From Acholoe squamosa (taxonomy: Eukaryota > Annelida > Polychaeta > Phyllodocida > Polynoidae), in assembly GCA_949317995.1 (NCBI GenBank), contig OX439044.1, positions 47,076,166 through 47,140,165 on the forward strand: a DNA stretch of 64,000 nucleotides, in the 5' to 3' direction. Both the position numbers and the translations under genes were made by a program. Below the pieces are notes generated by a model that had not been told where the DNA came from, ran no database searches, and saw nothing but the letters and a program-made list of their open reading frames with translations. Within the stretch, counting starts at the first letter, position 1. The number at the start of each line of letters is the position of its first letter. This document shows, piece after piece, positions 36,600-46,879 of this stretch.

Positions 36600-36660
36600 T
36601 TATATATATGGTATCCATAGGGTCCCAGACATATGACTCATCTAACCAAACACTATTGTT

Positions 36661-36735
36661 CAGCCCCATGGCCTAATGGATAAGATGCAGAACTTTATAT
36701 CAGAAGGTCCCTCGATCGATCCCAGGCAATGCTGA
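36661..36735 (+). pseudogene. Decayed tRNA-like head, possible SINE
   Basis: GCCCCATGGCCTAATGGATA carries a clear A box (TGGCCTAATGG), as in tRNA-Arg heads. About 45 bases later CGATCGATCCC resembles a B box. The anticodon arm does not pair convincingly. A tRNA-derived SINE head is likely. The body beyond it was not recognised. Confidence 0.35.
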
Positions 36736-37735
36736 GCTTTTTCGGCATGAACCACTGTCAAAGCCATGTCATAGCTGCTGTCACATATAAGAACAGTATA
36801 GAAAAAAACTCAGATTATCAAGTTTGGGCAGCCAAAATCGTTCTGAAATGTTATAACCATGGTATAAAGCTAGATAAGAGACCTGCTATGTATTTCTCAA
36901 ACACTACGAACTGAGCTTCCCCACTACGTGCTTCACACCCCCTACGATACAGGCCATTCTCAGGGAGGTAGAGTCAGCGGCCCTGTAATACCTACGATTG
37001 GCTATTCAGATGCATGCCTTTTCCCTCTATATCTACACCAGTCGTAGTGATTGACCCTGTACAATCAAGAATCCCCTACGATTTGGGGCTGCCCAAAACT
37101 TTGTGTCTGAGAAATGACTTCCAGTGTGTGGCAGTTTCAAAGCTGACAAATAACCCATCATCCCTGCAGCTAAATTTAAATGGTCAAAGCAAATTGAAAT
37201 AGTAGAGTTATAATGGCTGTAGGAGGGGCGATTATTTATATCTGGCTGGTGAACAGTCATGTTTTGTACTGTGTCGACCATGTAAATTTTACTTCCATTG
37301 TCAAAAATGATGAACACTCCAAAAGCTACAAATAAGGCTACATCACCAATGGGACCTCTCTCCACCATGTGCTGTGACCACACAACCCCCTTCACCCTTT
37401 CCCCAAAGCACTTATCCTACAAGTGAATAATAATCCAACTTTTATGAAACTAAAAACCAGGACACGAAAAACCGTTCTTTCACGGGAGTGACGTGAATGC
37501 ACGAGATGTTGCCACTGAGGTGAAACGACCTAACTGATGCCCATTCACGTCCCCATGGTGCAGTCCCCTGCACTGGGACTAATTTATAGCACAGGGAGTA
37601 TTTTTTACAGGAACTATTTACCAGAAGTTACTGCGCCCTCAATATGAAAGTGAGGCAGTGTTCCCATTTCCCTTCGTAAATGACTCCGTCTCCTCATTCC
37701 CATAGCCTACATCCATTTTTGCTACACTCATACAT

Positions 37736-37872
<137 letters not shown>

Positions 37873-38204
37873 GCCACATAAATGAGACTTAGGGGCTATT
37901 TTGTGTGTCTGAGGACACCTTAGGGGCTTAGTTTGACTTAAGGGCTTAAGCCCCTAAGAATCTTACAAACTTTGTCCAGATGATCCTTAGGGGCTCAGCT
38001 TTCATCTGAGACCCACTTTCAAATTTAGCCCCTAAGTCATAAACTCTGCTTAAAAATGTATGTTCCCTCTGTGTATGTACCAAGACCATAAGGTGCTGGC
38101 CTCTGGTGGCAAAACTGAGCAAATTTTATATAGCTCTCCAAACAGATATCTGCAATGTCTAGTACTTTGGGATTTCAAATACTCTGCTTGGAGATGGTAG
38201 CGTC

Positions 38205-38600
38205 ATTAAGCCCCTAAGACACAAACATTTGACACTACCCTGGTCTCTGTGCCATAGTTTGCCAGTACAAAGTAAGTACCAGGAAGCCACAGAGGACCAC
38301 TAAGCCCCTAAGGCACAAACTTGTCTAACCTACACTGGACCCTGTGCCCTGATTTGTCAGTACAATTCAAGTGCCAGGAAGCCACTGAGGACCAGTAAGC
38401 CCCCAAGGCACAAACTCACCTAACCAACACTGGACCCTGTGCCCTGATTTGTCAGTACAATTCAAGTGCCAGGAAGCCACTGAGGACCAGTAAGCCCCCA
38501 AGGCACAAACTCACCTAACCAACACTGGGCCCTCTGCCCTGATTTGTCAGTACAATTTAAATACCAGGAAGCCACAGGGGAACAGTAAGCCCCTAAGGGC
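38205..38600. repeat. Tandem array, ~95-bp unit with AAGCCCCTAAG core
   Basis: About four copies of a 95-bp unit running GACCAGTAAGCCCCCAAGGC, CTGTGCCCTGATTTGTCAGT, CAGGAAGCCACTGAG. The second and third copies are nearly identical and the outer ones diverge. The core is the reverse complement of the CTTAGGGGCTT word used by the neighbouring arrays, so all of them were built on one subterminal motif. Confidence 0.85.
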
Positions 38601-38626
38601 CAGGCCCTAACCTATTGAGGCCTAGC

Positions 38627-38680
38627 ATCAACTATAGTCGACACCATGGCAGGCCTAGCGTCGACTATAGTCGATGCCAG
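38627..38680. repeat. Two near-perfect palindromes around CGACTATAGTCG
   Basis: Two tandem copies of GCRTCRACTATAGTCGAYRC, separated by CATGGCAGGCCTA. Each is a self-complementary 20-mer. They are the most CpG-rich words in the left flank and lie upstream of the candidate donor at 38898. They could be a paired protein-binding site or an insertion scar. Confidence 0.55.
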
Positions 38681-38829
38681 TAATATAGGATTAGTATAGG
38701 AATTGAAAATAGTCTCGTCCTCTAGGAACTATACTTTTTTCAGAGGCCGTCCCCATGGCCAGGGCAACAATTTTTGCTCTGCCCTTAAAGGGCTAAGGAA
38801 CAAACTTGCCCTTGGATATGCCCCAGAGG

Positions 38830-38898
38830 ACTTTTTGTGAAAGGACACAAGTGAATCAAGGAGGAGCCTCAATGAGAAGATTGTGACTCATTTCAAAG
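38830..38898 (+). other. Possible untranslated 5' exon of the nested gene (donor at 38898)
   Basis: CATTTCAAAG|GTAAGAC is a strong donor just outside the arrays and on the strand of the nested gene. All three frames upstream contain stops close to the donor, so any exon here would be non-coding. The 5' limit is unknown and no promoter element is evident. Confidence 0.25.
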
Positions 38899-39317
38899 GT
38901 AAGACAATTTTATTTCTAGCTGTAGTTATGTGTGAATAGTCCATAAATCGACCCTGGTCATTTTGTTCTATTTCATACAGTGCCCCAAATAGTAGGCCTA
39001 TTGTTATAAGTCTACCAAGACTTCTCTTTGACTTTGCCCAGGCCTAGACTGAGGCTAAGCCTTAGCCTTAGGTCTCCCTTGCCCTAGCTCTATAGTCTCT
39101 CTTGACTTGCTCCTAGAAGTGTCTATTACTTTATCTTACTTTCAACCCTCAATCTTTCTCCATGTTGGCCTTTTTCATTTTATTCATGTAGAGCTGGGAA
39201 TACGTTGAGAAAAGTTTTCAGGAAAGATGGTAATAATTTGATAAAAAATGTCAGCTCGAAGTTAAGGGGCAAGCAGTGACGTGGGCCTGGCCTAAAACAA
39301 AGAGGAAAAGCTCTCAG

Positions 39318-39850
39318 CTGACCCCAGAGCTGTAAATTTTAGCCCCCCCCCCTCCGTTTGACTCATTTTCTGACCCTAGACCTGTAAGTTTTAGCCCCCC
39401 CCCTATGTTTTCCTCATTTTCAGACCCCAGAGCTGTAAGTTTTAGCCCCCTGCTACGTTTTCCTCATTTTCTGACCCCAGAGCCCACCCCCTGTCCGTTT
39501 TCATCTCTTTTTAAACCCCCTAGACTCTAAATTTTAGCCCACCCCCTGTCGGTTTTCATCTCTTTTTAAATCCCCTAGACTGCAAATTTTAGCCCACCCC
39601 CTGTCCGTTTTCATCTCTTTTTAAACCCCCTAGACTGCAAATTTTAGCCCACCCCCTACGTTTTCCTCATTTTCTGACCCCAGAGCTGTCAATTTTTAGC
39701 CCCCCCCCCTCTGTTTCCCTCATTTTCTGACCCCAGAGCTGTCAATTTTAGCCCCCCCTCCGTTTCCCTCATTTTCTGACCCCAGAGCTGTAAATTATAG
39801 CCCCCCCTGTCCGTTTTCATCTCTTTTTAAACCCCCTAGACTGCAAATAG
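39318..39850. repeat. Pyrimidine-rich tandem repeats, 50- and 56-bp units
   Basis: Units of the form CATTTTCTGACCCCAGAGCT, TTTTAGCCCCCCC, TCCGTTT (about 50 bp) flank several units CTGTCCGTTTTCATCTCTTT, AAACCCCCTAGACT, TTTTAGCCCA (about 56 bp). Both share TTTTAGCCC and are plainly related. The strand asymmetry (C and T on plus, G and A on minus) is strong. Confidence 0.85.
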
Positions 39851-39892
39851 ACCAGCGACAAAGTATTGCCTTTTTATATATAGTGTAATCAA

Positions 39893-41466
39893 TTTCCAAG
39901 ATTTTGGATAAATGTATATCACTTAGGGGCTTATTCAGAGTTTGTGACTTAGGGGCTTAGTTCTACTTTAAAAATCATTCAAACATTTCATTTCAGAAAA
40001 GAATTGACTTCTACATTTTTGGATAAAGGTATGTGACTTAGGGGCTTACTCAGAATTTGTCCCTTAGGGGCTCAGAGGAAATTAAGAAAAATCCTTCAAA
40101 CATTTCATTTCAGAATAGAATTGACTTTGACCTTTTGGATAAAGGTATGTGACTTAGGGGCTTACTTAGAATTTGTGCCCTAGGGGCTCAGAGGAACTTA
40201 AAAAAAATCCTTCAAACATTTCATTTCAGAATAGAATTGACTTTGACATTTTGGATAAAAGTATGTGACTTGGGGGCTTACTCATAATTTGTGCCTTAGG
40301 GGCTCAGACGAACTTAAAAATCCTTTAAACATTTCATTTCAGAATAGAATTGACTTTGACCTTTTGGATAAAGGTATGTGACTTAGGGGCTTACTTAGAA
40401 TTTGTGCCCTAGGGGCTCAGAGGAACTTAAAAAAAAATCCTTCAAACATTTCATTTCAGAATAGAATTGACTTTGACATTTTGGATAAAAGTATGTGACT
40501 TGGGGGCTTACTCATAATTTGTGCCTTAGGGGCTCAGACGAACTTAAAAATCCTTTAAACATTTCATTTCAGAATAGAATTGACTTTGACCTTTTGGATA
40601 AAGGTATGTGACTTAGGGGCTTACTTAGAATTTGTGCCCTAGGGGCTCAGAGGAACTTAAAAAAAATCCTTCAAACATTTCATTTCAGAATAGAATTGAC
40701 TTTGACATTTTGGATAAAGGTATGTGACTTGGGGGCTTACTCATAATTTGTGCCTTAGGGGCTCAGAGGAACTTAAAAATCCTTCAAACATTTCATTTCA
40801 GAATAGAATTGACTTTGACCTTTTGGATAAAGGTATGTGACTTAGGGGCTTACTTAGAATTTGTGCCCTAGGGGCTCAGAGGAACTTAAAAAAAAATCCT
40901 TCAAACATTTCATTTCAGAATAGAATTGACTTTGACATTTTGGATAAAGGTATGTGACTTGGGGGCTTACTCATAATTTGTGCCTTAGGGGCTCAGAGGA
41001 ACTTAAAAATCCTTCAAACATTTCATTTCAGAATAGAATTGGCTTTGACATTTTGGATAAAGGTATGTGACTTGGGGGCTTACTCAGAATTTGTGCCCTA
41101 GGGGCTCAGAGGAACTTAAAAAAATCCTTCAAACATTTCATTTCAGAATAGAATTGACTTTGACATTTTGGATAAAGGTATGTGACTTAGGGGCTTACTC
41201 AGAATTTGTGCCTTAGGGGCTCAGAGGAAATTAAAAAAAATCCTTCAAACATTTCATTTCAGAATAGAATTGACTTTGACATTTTGGATAAAGGTACGTG
41301 ACTTAGGGGCCTACTCAGAATTTGTGCCTTAGGGGCTCAGAGGAACTTAAAAAAAATCCTTCAAACATTTTCATTTCAGAATAGAATTGGCTTTGACATT
41401 TTGGATAAAGGTATGTGACTTGGGGGCTTACTTAGAATTTGTGCCCTAGGGGCTCAGAGGAACTTA
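39893..41466 (+). repeat. Tandem array, ~116-bp unit, each unit carrying a 31-nt splice-flanked segment
   Basis: About 13.5 units of 114-118 bp, nearly identical. Every unit reads CAAACATTTCATTTCAG, then 31 nt (AATAGAATTGAC to GGATAAAG), then GTATGTGACTTAGGGGCTTA. CATTTCAG is a good acceptor and AAAG|GTATGT a near-consensus donor. Two subtypes alternate (TGACCTTTT with CCCTAGGGG, and TGACATTTT with CATAATTTG), giving a dimeric higher-order period of about 231 bp from 40100 to 40950. The last segment is 41380-41410. The first segment (39997-40028) is 32 nt. Confidence 0.92.
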
Positions 41467-41477
41467 GAAAAAATTGC

Positions 41478-41517
41478 ATGACGCCCATAGGTTGGAGTGC
41501 AATGCAGCACCTATGCG
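41478..41517 (+). CDS. Possible first coding exon of the nested plus-strand gene
   Basis: An ATG at 41478 opens MTPIGWSAMQHLC and stops in phase 1 exactly before a near-perfect donor, GCG|GTAAGTGAG. That phase fits exon A. It lies just past the last unit of the 116-bp array, and the frame is open upstream to a stop near 41430. The protein would then be about 140 residues. The alternative is that one 31-nt unit of the array is the upstream exon. Neither choice is proven. Confidence 0.35.
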
Positions 41518-42394
41518 GTAAGTGAGATAACTGTCAGACATGCTCCTACAGGTGCTTATTTGCATTTATCTCATAGTTAAATCATCAAACTTTATCACCT
41601 GGACATAATTACATCATCTCTAGATGTGTATAAGGTTTGTTTAAATCAGCATTTTGAATCTTTGATGTCATAAAAAAAAACATGACCAGGGCATGTAATA
41701 ATCACCCTACATATTACACGACCCCTGTGTAATATGATACTGTAATGATATGTTTATGGCACTCCAGTATCTCAACATATTAACCATGAGATAAAAGACT
41801 GGTCAGGTCCGAATTGAAATACCTCACTTCAGGGGTGTGGGAAGCAGTTTCAGAAAGGGTGGGACCAGGGGGGTTTTCTACAATTTTTGACCCCTTTGCT
41901 TGACCTTTTAGTTTTGACCTTTTGAGGAGTTGGCCAAAAGTTGGGGGGGGGATATGTCCCCCCTATCCCCCTATGCACTTAGGCATGGACCCTGGACCAA
42001 GTGAGGTGTTCCCTTGCCGACTGCACAGATGCAAGTTTCTATTTTTTATTCCATGAGAAAATGAGCAATAAATTAAGTGTCAAGAATTGATATGTTGTCA
42101 CTAAATATTAGCTCAGTTTTTCAACCATTTATTGCGTACTATACTGGGGAGCAAAGGTAAATTCTGGGCATATACTGTTCTATAGTACGATATCATCAGC
42201 TCTATGTCTCAGACTGTCTTTAGGTAGATTCTATTAGGCAAAGCAAAGGCCTATTCTTTGTGTGAGGTGTGACTAGATTGAGTGCAAAATCCATAATTTG
42301 AGTAAGACTGAAAAACAATGAATAGACCTCAATATTTGAGCACATTACATGTCCAAGAAATTGTGCTGAATGAATCTCTTATTTACTATGGTAG

Positions 42395-42538
42395 AGTCAC
42401 TTGTTGAAGAGAGAGTGAATGCCTACCAACCAGCTGATGCATCTGCAAAAGTCAATCAACCAGCTGATGCACCCACGAACACCTACTGCCCAGCTGATGC
42501 CCCCATGAAATCCTACCAACCAGATGATGCCCCAACAG
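42395..42538 (+). CDS. Nested plus-strand gene, exon A (PADAP repeats)
   Basis: A 144-base, phase 1-1 exon in the 17-kb receptor intron, on the opposite strand. The acceptor is CTCTTATTTACTATGGTAG and the donor GTCAGT. Its frame reads SLVEERVNAYQPADASAKVN then QPADAPTNTYCPADAPMKSY and QPDDAPTG: four imperfect copies of an 11-12 residue unit Y/N-x-PADAP. The repeats look disordered. An in-frame ATG lies two codons before the AG (42388), so an unspliced start here is an alternative to an upstream exon. I do not recognise the family from this part. Confidence 0.65.
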
Positions 42539-42896
42539 GTCAGTGGAAACAATTGTATTATTTAGTATCATTTGATGGATGTAAATGTTTTTGATGCTAG
42601 GTAACATGTTCTCACACATCCTGTGTCATTCATCACCCGTACAGGGTGGCACTGCAAAATTATGACATAAATGCTCATGGTCCGCTGCCTATGCCTCATG
42701 CTATAAAGTAAAGATGATGGTGCTTGGAAGATGCACCTAAAGGGTAGATCAATTTAAATATTGAATATGTGAAATTTTGTTCTCGCTTTATCATGGATAG
42801 ATTAAAAAGTTCCTACATCCATTTAATTCATCATTTATAGCATTTAAATGGCATAGTAGCATCATCATTAACTTCAACCCTATAAATACATTTCAG

Positions 42897-42935
42897 TTGT
42901 TACAACCAAGCAAAAAAAGAAGCGGGATTGCAGTA
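42897..42935 (+). CDS. Nested plus-strand gene, exon B (basic linker)
   Basis: A 39-base, phase 1-1 exon between TACATTTCAG and GTAAGT. It encodes VVTTKQKKKRDCS, a lysine/arginine run that could act as a nuclear localisation signal. It is far too short to stand out by length. The call depends on the strong splice sites and on frames that link exons A and C without a stop. Confidence 0.62.
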
Positions 42936-43304
42936 GTAAGTGCAAATATTTTGTCTCTTGTCATTTGTGTTTGAAAGATTGACTTCTGAGACTTCCTATG
43001 ACTAAGTAAATGATAAGTTTTAGAATAACATTTTTTCATAGCTGCTAAAAAAGTTTTAGATTGAAAAATGAAAAACAATCAACTGTTTCAATTTTACATT
43101 AAAAGGCCATTAAAATGAATCATAGCGGGGTAATGATCATCAAGAGGTTCAATAACATTTTGACAAACCTTCCTTCACAAGTTAGCCTGGAAGCACCTTT
43201 CGATGAAAGGCGAGTAGAACACAGAGGTATTACACTAGCAGTGATAATAGTATAGTCAGACAAGATGTCATGATTTTAATACCTAATATCCATTTTTTTA
43301 ACAG

Positions 43305-43498
43305 CTAGAGTAAAATGGACACCAAAGGAGATCACAGAGCTTCGCCATTTGTGTGCAACTGCTCTAAAAGAGGGCAGAAATGTGACTCAAAAAGAGTGTG
43401 AGACAGCCATTTCTTACTCCAAGATGGAGGGTGGGATTCTCCAGAGCAGAAGGTGGCAGGTGATAAAGTCAAAGATAAACTGGCTACTTAAGCATTAG
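43305..43498 (+). CDS. Nested plus-strand gene, terminal exon C (tryptophan-rich helical domain)
   Basis: Acceptor TTTTTTTAACAG, then the frame from exon B continues TRVKWTPKEITELRHLCATA, followed by ALKEGRNVTQKECETAISYS and KMEGGILQSRRWQVIKSKIN, ending WLLKH and TAG. The spacing W-x3-E at the start, a central cysteine (TQKECE) and L-x-x-R-x-W-x-x-I/V-K is a compact SANT/Myb-like helix pattern. From memory it resembles the last domain of many uncharacterised, transposon-associated or C2H2-containing proteins in fish and invertebrates. DNA binding is inference. AATAAA-type words follow near 43783 and 43973. Confidence 0.68.
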
Positions 43499-43582
43499 TT
43501 CCCAAAGATATACTCTCATGGTATAGGCCTCTAGTAACACGGACAAGTCAAAGATAAACTGGCTACTTAAGAATTAGTAATT
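43457..43582. repeat. Direct duplication of the 3' end of nested-gene exon C
   Basis: AAGTCAAAGATAAACTGGCT followed by ACTTAAG occurs at the end of exon C (about 43467) and again about 78 bases downstream (about 43544). The second copy changes the CAT codon before the stop to AAT. It suggests local slippage or a footprint in the 3' UTR. Confidence 0.75.
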
Positions 43583-44912
43583 CTGTGTCCAGAGGACTTA
43601 ATAATTGTTATTGTTATTGATACAATGAAAAAGTAAAGCCCATTGATAGTTCTCTAGTATATTTGTATGGCCAACTCAAAATTACATTGGTGGCAAGGAG
43701 TGTGGATGTGGTTAATGTTCCAAGTTTGCTATGCATATCAGACTTTGACCATTAGAATACTTTGATTTACAGATACACAAATAAATGTTGATGACAATTG
43801 ACAGTTTGTTACTTCTTTATGTGATTAGCACATAGAGAAACTTGGATTTGATAGTTGATAGGAACATTTACAGAATGACTGGCATTATCAATACCAAGCT
43901 TATGAAATTTTAAACATTCTATTTGTAATTATAGATTGACATATTTCTACTGTACTGTTTTGACTAAACTGAATAAAAAAGTTACTTTTAAAAAGAAAAA
44001 ACATTAAATAGTTGTTATTTCTTTGCAGTTTCCTAAACTATAGATTGTCTATATTAGGTCGAAAATCATAGAAGGTTTGCATATGACGAATTTGGAGGTA
44101 TTCCAGCCCCTACTCTTCGAATTTTAGTTTCCCCTTCTATTTCTTTGGCTGAAAGTGTCAGGCTGGATGAGATCTTCATGTTACATATGGGTTTTGATGG
44201 TCCCATATGCATATTTTGGGGGGTAAAATGTGACCAAAATTGTCTGGGCGAAATTGTGTCTGGGAGAATGACATTTGAGTTACAAGCCATGTTGAGGGCT
44301 TAATTTCCTACAGAAACAATCTTCATACCTCCATGAAAATCTCAGGTACAGACTTTTTTGACCTGTAGATTAAGAAAGTCACATTATCATTTATGTAAGA
44401 TGTGTCCTTGCTATTGTAAAAGAAGCATATTTATAAGAACTCTTTTTCTGGGCACATGTCTGGGCGAATGACATGTAAGGCCCCATATGCACACTTTCTA
44501 TAATTTGTGACCATTAATGGAAATTAGGTCACAAACCATTTCATCAAAGCAAAGGGATTTTTAATGTAATGGTCAAATTTTTAAAACATTTTACTGATGG
44601 TTGAATCATTACCTTGTTAGCCATATAGAATTATTCCTGGATGAGATCTATTGATATAATAAGATTGAGTTGCTTGAGTGGCTAATAAAAAATGCAATCA
44701 ATGAACAACAGGGGTTTCATGAGCCAGAGCAGACTTTTGAGGCAGTATATCTATTTTTTTTTTTTTTTAAAGTATGACACAGCTGTAGTAACTCAGTACC
44801 AGGTTTCCAAGAACTTGTAAGCTCCAAAATGGCCTCTATTTATTACAGAAGGTTGTGGTACTTTCCCTGCATGCACTGCTTCTTGCCCTCTTCCTATGAT
44901 CGCCTGATGTAA

Positions 44913-45171
44913 CAGGGTTCCCACAAAATCCAAATTATATTTCCATGACATTTTAAAGTAATTTTAGACATTATCAGAGTAACCTCTCAGCAGAATTCCT
45001 GCAATTGAGTTGGAAAAAAAGGGTCAACTCTAATGGAATTTTCAATAAATATATTGTTTTCCCATAACTTTCCATGACTCAAAATGACATTTTTCAGAAA
45101 TTCCCTGACATTCCATGACTTTCCCTGACAACTTTTTATTCCATGCCATTCCATGACACGTTGGAACCCTG
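44913..45171. mobile_element. Small inverted-repeat element, CAGGGTTCC ends, 5-bp target duplication
   Basis: The ends are CAGGGTTCCCAC and its imperfect complement GTTGGAACCCTG. Direct repeats TGTAA flank it at 44908-44912 and 45172-45176. The inside repeats CCATGACATT and CCCTGACA words. Ends of this type occur on widespread hAT-like MITEs. A 5-bp duplication, rather than 8, fits the hAT5-type groups. It lies inside the candidate 8.6-kb element. Confidence 0.65.
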
Positions 45172-45449
45172 TGTAAGTCTGATTCTAGGCTTCTTGGCAC
45201 TGCCGGGAAATGGACCTATCCATTTAGAGGGGTGGCAGGTAGCATGTCTCAGACATGTTTATTTAGAAGTTGCTTGGGGGGGATTTATTTTCTTATGTAA
45301 ACCATGACTCAGTCTGATGATTTGGGCTTGGTGTCTCAGTGTTCCTGGAAACTTGGAACAGTTGTTCTTGTCAGGTGATCCCATTTTGGTACATTTACCT
45401 TCCGCCTTCACTGTGCATGTGGTGTGTGTTTGATACTTGATATTTAATG

Positions 45450-46500
45450 CTAAGCCCCTAAGTTACAGTTTCACTCAGTCACAAACATTTTATGCTAAGC
45501 CCCTAAAGTACAAACAGTTTCACTAATCCCCTGACATTTTAGACTATGCTTCTAAAGTACAAGCAGTTTAACTAATTCCCTAAGTCACAAACATTTCATG
45601 CTAAGCCCGTAAGTCAATCTGTGACTTAGGAGCTTAGTAACACTTGAAAAATCCTGGTCACCCCTTTGAATCAAACATGGGTTACTCTAAATCTCTAATG
45701 TATAATACTTTTTTTTCAGATAAGCCCCTAAGCCACAAAGTGTAAACAGTCCTAATAATAATCATCAGTACTATACCTCTAAAATACCATCAGTTTACCA
45801 CAAACAAGCTGCTAGAATTTTAACATAAACCCTATAAAGATTCATTCAAAGCCCATTCAAGCAGTTTGCTCTAACCCCCAAAAGTCTTAATTCAAGCTTC
45901 TAAGTAACATACTATCTAACCTAATCACTTAAACCATAACAATTTATCGCTATGTTTTCTTGAAACCTAAGGTACTAAGTCACAACCACTTTGGTCCACA
46001 AGTATCAAACATTTTATCGTCAGCATCTAAGTTATTTACCTTTCATCCTAATTTATCCTTATGCCTATTACATGTACATCAGTCATTTTAACATGAGCCC
46101 CTAAGTCATGGACATTTTTTCCTACCCTAAGCCCCTAAGTTACAAACATCATACCCTTATACCCTCTGTCACAGAGCTTTTACAATAAACCCCTAAGTCA
46201 CAGATATCTTGTCCTACTTTAAGCCCCTAAGTCACAAACATTTTATTACCCCCTAAGTCACAAATATCTTGTCCTACTTTAAGCCCCTAAGTCACAAACA
46301 TTTTATCACCCCCTAAGTCACAGATATCTTGTCCTACTTTAAGCCCCTAAGTCACAAACATTTTATTACCCCCTAAGTCACAGACTTATAGTTTGGTCAT
46401 GCACCCCCAGGTGGCAATACTTGTACTAAGCCCCTAACACCTTAATTTTCAATAAGCCCCTAAGGAACTAAGCCCCTAATCCACTGATCCCCTAAGTCAC
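45450..46500. repeat. Right subterminal AAGCCCCTAAGTCAC repeats, with a 60-bp tandem array
   Basis: More than twenty scattered copies of AAGCCCCTAAGTCAC, inverted relative to the 116-bp array. From about 46180 to 46385 they form a regular 60-bp tandem: CCCCTAAGTCACAGATATCT, TGTCCTACTTT, AAGCCCCTAAGTCACAAACA, TTTTAT. No frame or gene is apparent. Confidence 0.85.
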
Positions 46501-46514
46501 ATATGTGTGGTATC

Positions 46515-46537
46515 ATGTATGTATGTATGTATGTATG

Positions 46538-46578
<41 letters not shown>
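46515..46578. repeat. (TGTA)n-(TA)n compound microsatellite
   Basis: About seven TGTA units followed by about 19 TA units, starting a few bases after the right end of the candidate element. With 37739-37872 it looks like one TA-TATG-TA tract split by the insertion. Confidence 0.97.
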
Positions 46579-46580
<2 letters not shown>

Positions 46581-46879
46581 TCCCACCCATGGACAAACGC
46601 GTAAGCCCTCCCTCCCTCCCACCCTCCCATGTAATGTGGCTATGACGCCAGTTCAGTGCCAGCATGCCACACAAAGGTCTGATAAAGTGATATGTTATTT
46701 ATACGTCAGCGTCTGGGGCGCCACCTATCGACACTGGGTGGAACTATTACGTGACGGCCCGTTAGATGCCGTCTGCTCGTGAATCCAACACCCCAATCCA
46801 TCATACGGCGACTGTCAACACGGTGTGGAGTAGTTGGGATTTGTGTGGGCAGAATGTGCACCTGTGTAGGCCGGCCCGG

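Larger units (their letters stand above)
37874..46510. mobile_element. Candidate 8.6-kb element with inverted CTTAGGGGCTTA ends and an internal gene
   Basis: The left end starts CCACATAAATGAGACTTAGG. The right end, read inward on the minus strand, starts CCACACATATGTGACTTAGG. The two match at 20 of 24 positions. Both are followed by dense repeats of the core CTTAGGGGCTTA, which is absent from the centre (about 41500-45450) where the small spliced gene lies. The right-hand copies are inverted relative to the main left-hand array, as in transposon subterminal repeats, though 37940-38600 carries both orientations. The block sits inside a TA/TATG compound microsatellite on both sides. No target duplication can be resolved in that microsatellite and no recognised transposase is visible. 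Confidence 0.5.

Noticed and set aside
37033-37395. 120-codon open frame on the minus strand
   Set aside because: No recognisable domain, no paired splice sites in phase with receptor exons 3 or 4, and the composition looks intronic. Chance frame.
37884-46500. CTTAGGGGCTTA repeats as telomere-like DNA or a CRISPR array
   Set aside because: The word is not a TTAGGG tandem. Spacing and surrounding units vary (60, 95 and 116 bp), both orientations occur, and there are no unique spacers or cas genes.
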